From: UBA993 sp964389365
GTDB taxonomy: Bacteria > Bacillota > Dethiobacteria > DTU022
Length of the DNA: 64,000 nucleotides
Direction: 5' to 3'
NCBI GenBank assembly: GCA_964389365.1
Contig: CAYMDO010000001.1
Coordinates: 1-64,000 of the forward strand
Below, piece by piece: positions 34,974 through 43,979 of the stretch (positions within the stretch are counted from its first letter, which is position 1; every line of letters begins with the position of its first letter). A model generated the notes under the pieces. It was not told the origin of the DNA. It saw only the letters and a program-made list of their open reading frames with translations, and did no database searches. Made by a program: the position numbers and the translations under genes.

Positions 34974-37478
34974 TTATCTTGTACCCTGAATAGCTGTTTT
35001 AACTTCGATTTCCGGGCCGTTCGTCCGGACAACAACTGCTCCATCATGATCAGAGCGATAAGTAATAATTCCCCTGTCAGTTAGGGCGTCGGTAACATGC
35101 CGGTGGGGATGACCGAAAGAATTTTCTCCAACCTGGATTACCGCCAGATTGGGTTGCACGTGATCGAGCAAATTACTGATCGACAACAGATACCCTCCGT
35201 GATGGGGCACCTGCAGCAGATCAACCTTTAGTTCAGGATAGCGGTTGAGCAAATCCAAAACAGCAGCATCCTCGATATCACCGGTGAAAAGAACTTTCGC
35301 CTCTTTATATTGCATAAGCAAAACCAGGGAATTATTGTTCAAATCACATCCATCACCCGCGGTTAGCCCTTTCGTTGGGCTGAGAACAGTAAGTTGTAAA
35401 TCAGAACCGCAGCTCCAACTATTGCCGGCCGTGACAACTTCCACAGGAATCTTCGCTTCTGCCACTTTTTTGAGCAGATTCGTGTAATAATGTGAATCGC
35501 CGTTTACCGGTGATATCAGCAGAGTACCTATCGGAATCCGATCTATCAGGTATAGAAACCCACCGAAATGGTCTTCGTGGGGGTGAGTGATTACTGCCAA
35601 ATCGATTTTGCTGACTCCACGGTACTGCAGGTAAGGAAAAACTACCTTTTCGCCCGTGAGACCTGGATCTTTGCTGTAAGCCGGTTTCCCGCCGGCATCA
35701 ATCAGGACATTCACCCCGCATGGCATTTCTACCAAAGCTGATGCACCCTGGCAAACATCCATGAAAGTGATTTGCAAATCCTTTTCCCGGGGAAATAAAA
35801 CCCCGGCCCAGACAAATACTATCGCGACCACAAGGGCCAGAGGTAAAGCATTTTTTTTGAACCAGCGATTTTGCCGAACAAAACTGCCTGCGCGTTCACC
35901 GAGATATGAAATAAATGAACAACTGCCACGCCTCGAAACATGTTTTTCCCAACTGTAATAAATCAATAAAAAACCGGTGATCAGCAAATAAATCGTTATC
36001 AGGGTTGCAGTTTTAGGTGGGTTTAGTTCCAGGTAAAATCCGGGAATACTGCTGAAACCGGAGATAAAGAGCATTATCTCCAGTAAGGGGCGGGCGGCCC
36101 AGAGCAGTAACTCCCCCGGGCCGGAAACCAGTAATCCGATTACGGCGCCGGACAAACCGAAGCCGACTACAAAAGCAATCAGCGGTAGAAAAAGCAGGTT
36201 AAACAGCAGAGCACCGGCCGGAAGATAATGAAAATAATAAACACTTAAAGGCAAAACACCGATCTGCGCTGCTAGGATTAAAGCAAACGGGGTGCGGATT
36301 ACCGGCGGCAACAGCAGTGCTTTCAAAACGTGATCAAGCGGGCGGTAAAGATATATAAGGGCCAAAGTTGCTGCATAGGATAGCTGGAAACCTGCAGTAA
36401 AAAGCAGCAGGGGATTGATGAACAGGGTAACCAGGGCAGCAACTGCCACTGCCGTCGGTATATCATTTTCCCGCTCAAAGAATACCGCACCCATAACCAT
36501 AGAGATCATGACTGCCGCACGTAAAGCAGAAGGCCGCATACCGGTTAAATAAGCATAAGCAATAACAAACAAAACTGCCAGGATTAACGGGAAATGACCT
36601 TTAAAACGCAATAGTCTAAAAAGCCCGATGATCATTGAGGCAACAAGACCGACATGAAGTCCTGAAACAGCCATCAGGTGGCCGGCGCCGGCTTTTCTGA
36701 AATTTTCTTCAACCATTTCCGGTAGCTGCTCTCGTCGGCCGAAAAGTATTGCAGATAAAAGGTCGGAAGAGGGTTTCGGCAGGGTTGTACCAATAAATGC
36801 AATCATCTGTTGCCTTATATTGATTGCTGAACCGGTCAGGCCACCAGTTTTTCCAGTACCCAACCGTTCAACCTGCAATGCATAAGGATAAGCCAGGGCA
36901 TCGATACCCTGGCTGCGCAGAAAAAAACTGTAATCAAAGCCACCTGGATTACGCAAACCTTTTGGCGCTATAATCTCCGAACGGATGCGTAATTTGTCAC
37001 CGTACCGGTAATAAAAGCCCTCGTTGCCGAATATTTTTACCAGCAGCCGGCCATTTTTGTTCTGCCGCCCTTCCCTGGTTTCTATCATCTCAACTTTCAA
37101 CTGATATGTACAGTAATCCTGATCGATAAACGGTTCTTCGGCAACAGTGCCTTCAATATACAACGGTACGCCTGTGTATTGGATAATATTGTCTGCAGCC
37201 GGCACAATAGAATAGTAAACCGAAATTGCTCCGGCCAGTGCTACCAAAAACAACAGGCTGACCCGATAAAATGCAGCCAGCCTGGTAAGGTATAGCATAG
37301 CCAGGGTAAGCAGGGATAACATGGTAAGCCAGTAAAAATAAACAACTTCAGCTATCCACAAACGCCCGAGAACAATTCCGGCAATATAAGCTATGGCGAT
37401 CAAAACAAGGTGTCGGTTCCCCAAGATCTCCTGTAAACTGCTGCGTATTATTACTGCAATGGTTGCCCTAACCAACAT
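34974..37478 (-). CDS. comEC: DNA internalisation protein ComEC/Rec2
   Basis: The 834-residue protein carries single-stranded DNA across the membrane in transformation. It has N-terminal membrane helices and a DUF4131-like OB region (about 85-200). The polytopic Competence domain follows, including AGAGHLMAVSGLHVGL near residue 272. The C-terminal metallo-beta-lactamase domain has ITHPHEDHFGGF and VPHHGGYL. The start at ATG 37478 has no clear ribosome site, and a start about 20 codons later is possible. A comEA homologue lies at 57 kb rather than adjacent. Confidence 0.94.
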   Translation of the reverse strand: MLVRATIAVIIRSSLQEILGNRHLVLIAIAYIAGIVLGRLWIAEVVYFYWLTMLSLLTLAMLYLTRLAAFYRVSLLFLVALAGAISVYYSIVPAADNIIQYTGVPLYIEGTVAEEPFIDQDYCTYQLKVEMIETREGRQNKNGRLLVKIFGNEGFYYRYGDKLRIRSEIIAPKGLRNPGGFDYSFFLRSQGIDALAYPYALQVERLGTGKTGGLTGSAINIRQQMIAFIGTTLPKPSSDLLSAILFGRREQLPEMVEENFRKAGAGHLMAVSGLHVGLVASMIIGLFRLLRFKGHFPLILAVLFVIAYAYLTGMRPSALRAAVMISMVMGAVFFERENDIPTAVAVAALVTLFINPLLLFTAGFQLSYAATLALIYLYRPLDHVLKALLLPPVIRTPFALILAAQIGVLPLSVYYFHYLPAGALLFNLLFLPLIAFVVGFGLSGAVIGLLVSGPGELLLWAARPLLEIMLFISGFSSIPGFYLELNPPKTATLITIYLLITGFLLIYYSWEKHVSRRGSCSFISYLGERAGSFVRQNRWFKKNALPLALVVAIVFVWAGVLFPREKDLQITFMDVCQGASALVEMPCGVNVLIDAGGKPAYSKDPGLTGEKVVFPYLQYRGVSKIDLAVITHPHEDHFGGFLYLIDRIPIGTLLISPVNGDSHYYTNLLKKVAEAKIPVEVVTAGNSWSCGSDLQLTVLSPTKGLTAGDGCDLNNNSLVLLMQYKEAKVLFTGDIEDAAVLDLLNRYPELKVDLLQVPHHGGYLLSISNLLDHVQPNLAVIQVGENSFGHPHRHVTDALTDRGIITYRSDHDGAVVVRTNGPEIEVKTAIQGTR

Positions 37479-37493
37479 TTATCAGAAAACTGT

Positions 37494-38972
37494 TTATCTG
37501 AATACTTCTTCAAAAACGCCGAAAGTCTCTTTTCGCTGTTCCGCTGACGGTCCCGGGGTAAGATATGATACCACCACTAAAATAACGATGGCCAGCACAA
37601 AGGCAGGGAACACCGGCATAAATCCGAAGGAAGTCCACTCCGGCAACAATTTCAGGTACCAAAGGTGGAGCATTACAGCAGGGATGATTAAAGCTGCTGC
37701 AGTTCCATATTTATTGGTACGCGGCCAGTATAAAGCGGCAATCATTACCGGCAGCATCACAGAAAACCCGGAAAAAGCAAAAGCAGCAATACTTAAAATA
37801 GCAGCCGGCCTGACCAGGGATATGTAGAAAGCAGCTGCGGCAAAAACCAGCAGAAATATACGCCCCCAAAATACCGCTTGCCGGGTCGTTACTTTATGGA
37901 AGCGAGGCAGCAGGTCATCCGTTACCAGGTGGGATACCGTTAACAGCTGAGAATCAATTGACGATTTAACTATAGCCAGAATTACAACCAGGCCGAGAAT
38001 CATCCAGGTAGGTGTAAGGTATTGCTGGATCAGCAGCGGAACGATATTATCGGATTCCTTCCCGACCAATCCGGGGATAGAAACCGCACCCCATACTCCA
38101 AGCATGGTTGATACAGCGAAGATACCGGCCATCGCCAGTGGGTAATAAAGGCTGGTTTTTTTTAGGCTGACACTGCTACGGGCTGCCAATATCCGGGTGA
38201 ACATATGAGGGAAAACAATTACGGCGATAGAATTGGTAAAAGCAAAGCTAAACCAGTTTATCGGGGCTATGGCGGGGGAGAGATTTCGCTGCAGCAGGGC
38301 TGGGTTTTCAATGACTATACGGTTTAAAAGCGCCGAAAACCCGCCCAGCGATTGCGCTACGGCAACCAGCAACAGGACTGCTACTGTCATAAAGACAGTG
38401 CCTTGGAAAATATCCGTCCAGACCGTGCCGCGCATACCGGCAGGCAGCGTATAAAAAATGGATATGGCAATGATCACCAGGGCAGCCAGCCAGTAAGGCA
38501 CAACCCCGTTTGAGATTGTAGATACGGCCAAACTGCCGCCAATAATACTGACCACCAGGTATGGCAGGGTATAGTAGAGCAATAGAATTAAGAACAACAT
38601 AGCGACAAAGGGGCTTTTAAGAATCCCGCCAAACACCTGTGGTTGTGTCGCATAACCGTATCGTTTTCCGAGCAGCCAGGAACGGTAGCCAACCAGGTAA
38701 TAGGTAAATGGGGTAATAAATATGCTCCAGCCAATGACATAACCGTAAGCGCCAAAACCAACATGGTAGGCAAAGCCGGCATATCCGATGATGGTAAAGG
38801 CGGTGATATTACTGGCAAAAAGGGCCATGAAAACAGCTAGACTGCCCAAAGTGCGGCCGGCTAAAAAATAGTCTTCCCGTGTTTTGCGGGTTACCCGTGC
38901 TCCAAACACACCAATCGCAACTAAGATCAAAACATAGAGGGTAAGAATCAGAATGCCCAGAGGAGTATTCAT
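37494..38972 (-). CDS. Sodium:solute symporter family protein
   Basis: The 492-residue polytopic membrane protein shows about 13 hydrophobic segments and the SSS family features: an N-terminal FLAGRTLGSLAVFMALFAS segment and GYAGFAYHVGFGA. It would carry an organic solute with sodium, substrate unknown. Its ATG shares a base with the TAA of the upstream small membrane protein, a sign of a two-gene unit. comEC starts 15 bp downstream. Confidence 0.9.
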   Translation of the reverse strand: MNTPLGILILTLYVLILVAIGVFGARVTRKTREDYFLAGRTLGSLAVFMALFASNITAFTIIGYAGFAYHVGFGAYGYVIGWSIFITPFTYYLVGYRSWLLGKRYGYATQPQVFGGILKSPFVAMLFLILLLYYTLPYLVVSIIGGSLAVSTISNGVVPYWLAALVIIAISIFYTLPAGMRGTVWTDIFQGTVFMTVAVLLLVAVAQSLGGFSALLNRIVIENPALLQRNLSPAIAPINWFSFAFTNSIAVIVFPHMFTRILAARSSVSLKKTSLYYPLAMAGIFAVSTMLGVWGAVSIPGLVGKESDNIVPLLIQQYLTPTWMILGLVVILAIVKSSIDSQLLTVSHLVTDDLLPRFHKVTTRQAVFWGRIFLLVFAAAAFYISLVRPAAILSIAAFAFSGFSVMLPVMIAALYWPRTNKYGTAAALIIPAVMLHLWYLKLLPEWTSFGFMPVFPAFVLAIVILVVVSYLTPGPSAEQRKETFGVFEEVFR

Positions 38973-39226
38973 TACTGTGCCTTCTCACTTTCTCCCGTCT
39001 GAACCAAAAAGTCTGCGGGTGGATCAGGCCAGGCTAGCTTGATTATCAGCTTAAGCGCCAAAACAGAAAAGATCGCAAAGAAAACATAATAATAAAAAGC
39101 AAAAGGCATAAAACCGAACAGGAAAGGCAGGCGGGCGTCAAACTCCCAAAGCCAGAAACTGTTATGAAGGGTAAACATAACCAGGACAATTAAAACTACC
39201 AAAGCAAGGCGATACTTAAACTTCAT
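38972..39226 (-). CDS. Small membrane protein paired with the SSS symporter (DUF3311-like)
   Basis: The 84-residue protein has two hydrophobic segments (about 7-27 and 42-66) and resembles the short DUF3311-type proteins commonly encoded just before SSS symporters. Start/stop overlap with the symporter gene supports a shared role in transport or assembly. The exact function is unknown. Confidence 0.65.
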   Translation of the reverse strand: MKFKYRLALVVLIVLVMFTLHNSFWLWEFDARLPFLFGFMPFAFYYYVFFAIFSVLALKLIIKLAWPDPPADFLVQTGESEKAQ

Positions 39227-39515
39227 TACCGGTAAACCTCCACTCTAGTTTGGGTATTTTATGGCCCAGTTCACACGGTCTATTCGACGATCAGGTTAAT
39301 ATTCCTGCAATTATATAAAAAAAGGCAATCCAAACGACCGGAGCAAAAGCCAGGGCTGTTTTGCAATATTTTTTCAAGCAGCCTATTATCCATGCCATAC
39401 AGCCAGTGCGGCGGCTATAGATTCCAGTTTATCGAGGATAATCTTTTCTTCGGCAGAACCAAGCTTGTAACGGTTGTCATGGAAAAGCTTTATAACCTGA
39501 GCGAACAGCAGCTTT

Positions 39516-40103
39516 TTATCCGCTATAATAGCTGCCTGTTTTTGATCTTCTGTTTCCCTGAACTGAAGTATCGGAGAATGAACTTTTAATAACACTTCTG
39601 TCCGAATAGCCGACCAAACCACCCGGATAATGGTCGCTGCTGCTTATTGTTCCTGTTACGGAACAGCCCGATATGGTACTCCTGTCCGCAAAACCAATAA
39701 GGCCCCCGACATACTTGTTGCCGCTGACCTTTCGTCCTTCTGCCGGTGATACAGACACGAAACAGTTATCGATCGTGCTTGAATAGGACTGTCCTGCCAG
39801 GCCACCGGTATAACTTCCGCCGGCAGCGCTATCAATATCAAGATCAAGGTTAAGTATGGAAGCATTATTGATACAACCGAAAAACCCCGTGTAGTCCTTG
39901 CCCCCGCTTATTGAAATGTTGCTTAGAGTAAAATTTGAGCCGTCAAAAATACCTCTGAAAGGCCTGTCTTCCGTTCCAATGAAAATCCACACACCTGTCG
40001 AACTTATATTGTTTGCCAGTCGGTATTTGTCATCAAGAGCTTCGCGGACTTCATTAAGATGGGCGTAGGTTTCAATAATCCAGAAGCCATCAATTTTTTG
40101 CAT
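39516..40103 (-). CDS. GLUG-motif repeat protein, short and without signal peptide
   Basis: The 195-residue protein consists of GLUG-type repeats: YTGFFGCINNASI, YTGGLAGQSYSSTI, YVGGLIGFADRSTI and YPGGLVGYSDRSVI. Such repeats usually occur in long secreted adhesin- or peptidase-like proteins. Here there is no signal peptide or anchor, and the end (NRRSKTGSYYSG) is not repeat-like, so this may be a fragment. A second minus-strand frame at 39386-39622 overlaps its end in another phase, compatible with a frameshift. Confidence 0.6.
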   Translation of the reverse strand: MQKIDGFWIIETYAHLNEVREALDDKYRLANNISSTGVWIFIGTEDRPFRGIFDGSNFTLSNISISGGKDYTGFFGCINNASILNLDLDIDSAAGGSYTGGLAGQSYSSTIDNCFVSVSPAEGRKVSGNKYVGGLIGFADRSTISGCSVTGTISSSDHYPGGLVGYSDRSVIKSSFSDTSVQGNRRSKTGSYYSG

Positions 40104-40262
40104 CGTTAATGCACTCCCGGACAGTGAAAATAAGGACGGCAGTTGTTCATACTTAACTTCAGATTTTAGTGTGTTTAATCTTCAAAATTTTGCTGTTCGT
40201 TTAGAATATAACCAGCAACAGGTTGCCTGCACATTCCCATTATGACCAAATGTATTTTAGAA

Positions 40263-40688
40263 CTACTCTTCGATTACCACCTCACGGGTAGCCCTTATCT
40301 CCCCGCCGACAATGGCCACTATGCGGTAAAGTCCGGGGTTGTTAAAAAATACCAGGCTGTAAAGATCATGATCCTCTGTTTCAACGTCGTATATCTCCTG
40401 GGCCAGAATCTGATCATTTTTAGTATTGATTAGCTGAAAAGTAACCAGTTCGCTTTCGAATGGCCTGTTATTCTCAAAATGGATATAAAAATCCTGATTA
40501 ACTTTGAAGGTATCGCTGAAAGTGACAATTATATTTTTCTCATCCAACTCCAACCCGGTTACGATGATTGCCCCATCGACAGAAATACTTTCGGGTATTC
40601 TAATCTCAGTTTCTTTTAAAAATCCAGTAAAAACTACAGCAGCAATTATAGCTATAACAAATAAGATTATAACAAATCGCATCAGCAT
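40263..40688 (-). CDS. Unrecognised membrane-anchored small protein
   Basis: The 141-residue protein has one N-terminal membrane helix (about 4-24) followed by an external domain predicted from its alternating pattern to be beta-rich. It ends GGEIRATREVVIEE, reminiscent of immunoglobulin-like or carbohydrate-associated folds, but I do not recognise a family. It lies 160 bp from, and divergent to, the ECF transporter operon. Confidence 0.6.
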   Translation of the reverse strand: MLMRFVIILFVIAIIAAVVFTGFLKETEIRIPESISVDGAIIVTGLELDEKNIIVTFSDTFKVNQDFYIHFENNRPFESELVTFQLINTKNDQILAQEIYDVETEDHDLYSLVFFNNPGLYRIVAIVGGEIRATREVVIEE

Positions 40689-40848
40689 GGTTATTTGCCC
40701 CTCAATCTATAGTTCTTTCCCTATTCTACTTTATTTTGGACAATCTTCAATAGCGATTTGCCAGATCTGCAGGAACTGGAACCTGTTCTGTAGAACTTAA
40801 CCCTGTTTTAGAGCAGTTATAGAGATTGAAACAGGAGGAGGCTTTCAG

Positions 40849-41388
40849 ATGAATTTATCGGTACGTAAGATAGTTATATCCGGGATACTCGGAGCAATCT
40901 CAATATTACTGGGTGTTACACGACTGGGTTTTATACCGGTTCCTACCCCGGCCGGCCATGCTACGATCATGCATATACCCGCTATTTTGGGCGGAATCCT
41001 TGAAGGCCCTGTAGTCGGCCTGATAACCGGCGCTATTTTTGGCATCTTCAGCTTTTTACAACCCGGGGCGCCTTTTTTTGCTGACCCGCTGGTATCGGTT
41101 TTGCCCCGCCTCTTTATCGGGATAGCAGCCTACCTGGTATACAATGCAACAAAAAGGGTCAACACCGTTTTAGCTTGCGTACTGGCCGGAGCTGTCGGTT
41201 CGGCAACCAATACCGTGCTGGTCCTAGGGATGGCAACCATAAGAGGTTACCTGCCCGCTGAAGTATCGGTGTCGATTGGGGTCCTGCATGGCCTGCCGGA
41301 ACTAATCGTAGCTGCTATCCTTGCAGTAATATTAGTGAATGGAATCCGGCGCATCAGGCCTGAAGAAGAAATCAAACTTCAGCCTTAG
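40849..41388 (+). CDS. ECF transporter substrate-binding (S) component
   Basis: The 179-residue membrane protein has about six hydrophobic segments and the S-component features HATIMHIPAILGGILEGPVVG near residue 37 and a central FADPLVSVLPRLFIG segment. It would bind a vitamin or similar micronutrient. The subtype cannot be fixed from sequence. AGGAGG lies upstream of the ATG. It heads a four-gene operon with two ATPases and the T component, so this is a dedicated complete ECF system. Confidence 0.85.
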   Translation: MNLSVRKIVISGILGAISILLGVTRLGFIPVPTPAGHATIMHIPAILGGILEGPVVGLITGAIFGIFSFLQPGAPFFADPLVSVLPRLFIGIAAYLVYNATKRVNTVLACVLAGAVGSATNTVLVLGMATIRGYLPAEVSVSIGVLHGLPELIVAAILAVILVNGIRRIRPEEEIKLQP

Positions 41389-41408
41389 ACAACTGGAGTT
41401 GTTATCTT

Positions 41409-42248
41409 TTGCAAACAATAATCGAGGTAACTGACTTAAGATATATATACCGCTCCGGCAACGGCAATAATGTTCTCGCATTAAATGGAGTAAATATGCA
41501 GGTTTACCGGGGCGAAATTCTAGCTATAACCGGTCAGAACGGGTCAGGTAAATCTACTCTGGCCCGTCATTTTAACGCCCTGCTGACCCCTTCAAGCGGA
41601 ACAGTAGCAGTAGACGGGCTTTCAGTAGCCGATAAAAAAAACACTGCAATAATACGCAGGTCTGTAGGGATGGTTTTTCAGAATCCTGACAACCAACTTG
41701 TCAGCAGCATCGTTGAAGAGGATATCGCATTCGGCCCTGAAAATTTAGGGCTGCCCCAGGCCGAAATTATTACCCGGGTTAATTGGGCCCTTAAGAGCCT
41801 TAACCTCGAAGCATACCGCCACCGTTCTCCAAGCAGCTTGTCAGAAGGACAAAAACAACTGGTAGCGATCGCCGGTGTTTTAGCGATGAAACCGAAATGC
41901 ATCGTTTTGGATGAACCCACTTCCCACCTTGACCCGAGAGGCAAACGAGAGGTGCTTGAAAACATTCTGCGGTTGAACAGGGAAGAAGGTATTACAACCG
42001 TATTATTGACTCACTCTATGAACGAAGTAGTAAGCTGTGATCGAATGATTGTTATGGACCAGGGTGAGATAAAGATGACCGGAACACCAAAGGATCTCTT
42101 TAAACTGGCCGGACAGATCAGGGCTTTAGGCCTTGATCTCCCCACTGCCACGCAGCTTGCTGACGGTTTGAGCGGCAGAGGTTTGGTAATACCAGAAAAT
42201 ATTTTAACAATCGAGGAGTTGGTAGAAAGTATATGCCAATTGCCGTAA
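41409..42248 (+). CDS. ecfA1: ECF transporter ATPase A1
   Basis: The 279-residue ATPase has Walker A GQNGSGKST, the Q-loop VFQNPDNQ typical of ECF ATPases, signature SLSEGQKQLVAIAG and Walker B IVLDEPTSHLDP. It powers vitamin import with EcfA2 and EcfT. The start is TTG 41409 with GGAG upstream. Its end overlaps the ecfA2 start by 16 bp. Confidence 0.93.
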   Translation: MQTIIEVTDLRYIYRSGNGNNVLALNGVNMQVYRGEILAITGQNGSGKSTLARHFNALLTPSSGTVAVDGLSVADKKNTAIIRRSVGMVFQNPDNQLVSSIVEEDIAFGPENLGLPQAEIITRVNWALKSLNLEAYRHRSPSSLSEGQKQLVAIAGVLAMKPKCIVLDEPTSHLDPRGKREVLENILRLNREEGITTVLLTHSMNEVVSCDRMIVMDQGEIKMTGTPKDLFKLAGQIRALGLDLPTATQLADGLSGRGLVIPENILTIEELVESICQLP

Positions 42249-43099
42249 ATAATCTGTGTTTCAGTTATAAACAAGGAACCCCATTCGAAACGGAAGTTCT
42301 GCGCAATGTCTCGCTTTCGATTGAAGACGGCGAGTTTGTAGGGATAATCGGCCCGACCCAGTCCGGAAAAACTACACTGGCCCAGCATTTTAATGCACTG
42401 CTGACTCCCCAAAGCGGTTCTGTCACTGTGAACGGGGTTTTAACTTCAGACCCGCAGGCAAACCTAGTGGATTTACGGCTAAAAGTCGGCTACGTTTTTC
42501 AAAACCCCGATTACCAGCTTTTTGCCCAGACAGTCGGAGAAGATATTGCATTCGGCCCGAAAAACCAGAAACTGAGCATCGATGAGACAATAGGACGGGT
42601 AGCAGCGGCGATGGCGCAGGTGGGGCTCGACTATGATACTTTTAACCAGCGGGATATTTATGCTTTAAGCGATGGACAAAAAAGGAGAGCAGCAATTGCC
42701 GGGGTATTGGCCTGCAGGCCGGAAATACTCATTCTGGATGATGTTACCGCCGGTATCGATCCCCGCGGCCGTGAAGAAATCATTGCTGTAATCCGCAAAC
42801 TGCATCAAAAATATAAGATTACCATTATTTTTATCTCCAACAGTATGGATGAAGCAGCTGACCTGGCTGAACGGGTAATTGTCATTGACAAAGGGCAAAT
42901 ATTATTGGATGGAGCAGTCAGGGAAATATTCAACAATTCTTCACAGCTTCAATCTATTGGCCTTGAAATACCTGAAGTGATCAATCTAACAGAAAAGCTG
43001 CAGAAAAGGGGCTGCGTTTTCCCCAAAATCCCTCTGAACCTGGAGGAGGCTATTGACTATATTGAGGCTGCTTACAGGGAAAAGAAGGTAAAACACTGA
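42233..43099 (+). CDS. ecfA2: ECF transporter ATPase A2
   Basis: The 288-residue ATPase has Walker A GPTQSGKTT, the Q-loop VFQNPDYQLF, an ALSDGQKRRAAIAGVL signature and Walker B LILDDVTAGIDP. The Walker A glutamine and the DDVT in place of the usual DEPT are slightly unusual: the second acidic residue, normally the catalytic glutamate, is aspartate. This may lower ATPase activity of this half-site. Its stop shares bases with the ecfT start (TGATG). Confidence 0.9.
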   Translation: MPIAVNNLCFSYKQGTPFETEVLRNVSLSIEDGEFVGIIGPTQSGKTTLAQHFNALLTPQSGSVTVNGVLTSDPQANLVDLRLKVGYVFQNPDYQLFAQTVGEDIAFGPKNQKLSIDETIGRVAAAMAQVGLDYDTFNQRDIYALSDGQKRRAAIAGVLACRPEILILDDVTAGIDPRGREEIIAVIRKLHQKYKITIIFISNSMDEAADLAERVIVIDKGQILLDGAVREIFNNSSQLQSIGLEIPEVINLTEKLQKRGCVFPKIPLNLEEAIDYIEAAYREKKVKH

Positions 43100-43926
43100 T
43101 GGAATTAACAAAAAATATTACTCTTGGCGTCTACCTGCCCGGGCAATCATTCATCCACCGACTTGATCCCAGGACCAAAATTATCGCTTCCGGTATCATA
43201 ATCATTCTTCTGTTGCTGATCAAAACTTACCCGGCTTACGGAGCGGTATTTCTATTCTTGTCTGCCGCGATGTTTGTAGCAGGAATCCCGGTCGGCTATG
43301 CTTTAAGAGGCTTCAAACCGATGCTGCCTGTCCTGATCTTTATGTGGATCTTCCAGCTTTTTTTGTATTCAAACGATGGCGCAGAAACTTTTTTTTCCTG
43401 GTGGATTTTTTCAGCCACCTATGCCGGTTTTCACATGGGCGCACTGGTCACGCTGAGGGTAATTTTTTTATTCGGAATTACCACGCTATTAACCCTGACC
43501 ACATCGATCGTAAGCCTTACAGATGGCTTGGAAAGCTTGCTCTGCCCGCTCAAGGCGATCGGGTTACCAACCCAGGAGTTGGTGATGACTATGGTCATTG
43601 CCCTGCGTTTTGTCCTGATCCTGGCTGAAGAGTTGGATAAAATAGTTAAAGCACAGATGGCCCGCGGGGTAGCTTTTGATCGGGGAAACTTTATACAAAA
43701 AACCAAAAAACTCTTTCCCGTGTTTTTACCGCTATTTATCAGCGCTTTCAGACGGGCTGAAGAGTTGATTATTGCCATGGAAGCCCGGAGCTACACCGGC
43801 GGCAGGCACCGGACAAAAATGAAAACCCTGCATTTAAGCAGGGTTGATCTTGAAGCAAGCGTTATTATGGCTGCCTTTACGGCACTAATCATCTTACTAA
43901 TCCTGGTAACTGTACCGCCGATATAA
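43099..43926 (+). CDS. ecfT: ECF transporter transmembrane T component
   Basis: The 275-residue membrane protein starts NITLGVYLPGQSFIHRLDPR, the classic EcfT beginning, and has the coupling-helix motifs AQMARGVAFD near residue 190 and AMEARSYTGG near 230. It links the S component to both ATPases and completes the operon. Confidence 0.93.
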   Translation: MELTKNITLGVYLPGQSFIHRLDPRTKIIASGIIIILLLLIKTYPAYGAVFLFLSAAMFVAGIPVGYALRGFKPMLPVLIFMWIFQLFLYSNDGAETFFSWWIFSATYAGFHMGALVTLRVIFLFGITTLLTLTTSIVSLTDGLESLLCPLKAIGLPTQELVMTMVIALRFVLILAEELDKIVKAQMARGVAFDRGNFIQKTKKLFPVFLPLFISAFRRAEELIIAMEARSYTGGRHRTKMKTLHLSRVDLEASVIMAAFTALIILLILVTVPPI

Positions 43927-43979
43927 AATATACCTATCTACCTGATATGCGAATCCTGCCGGCAAACACTGGTGATCTA

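Noticed and set aside
39386..39622. 78-codon minus-strand frame overlapping the GLUG gene end
   Set aside because: It has no recognised similarity or clear ribosome site. It is mentioned only as a possible frameshifted continuation.
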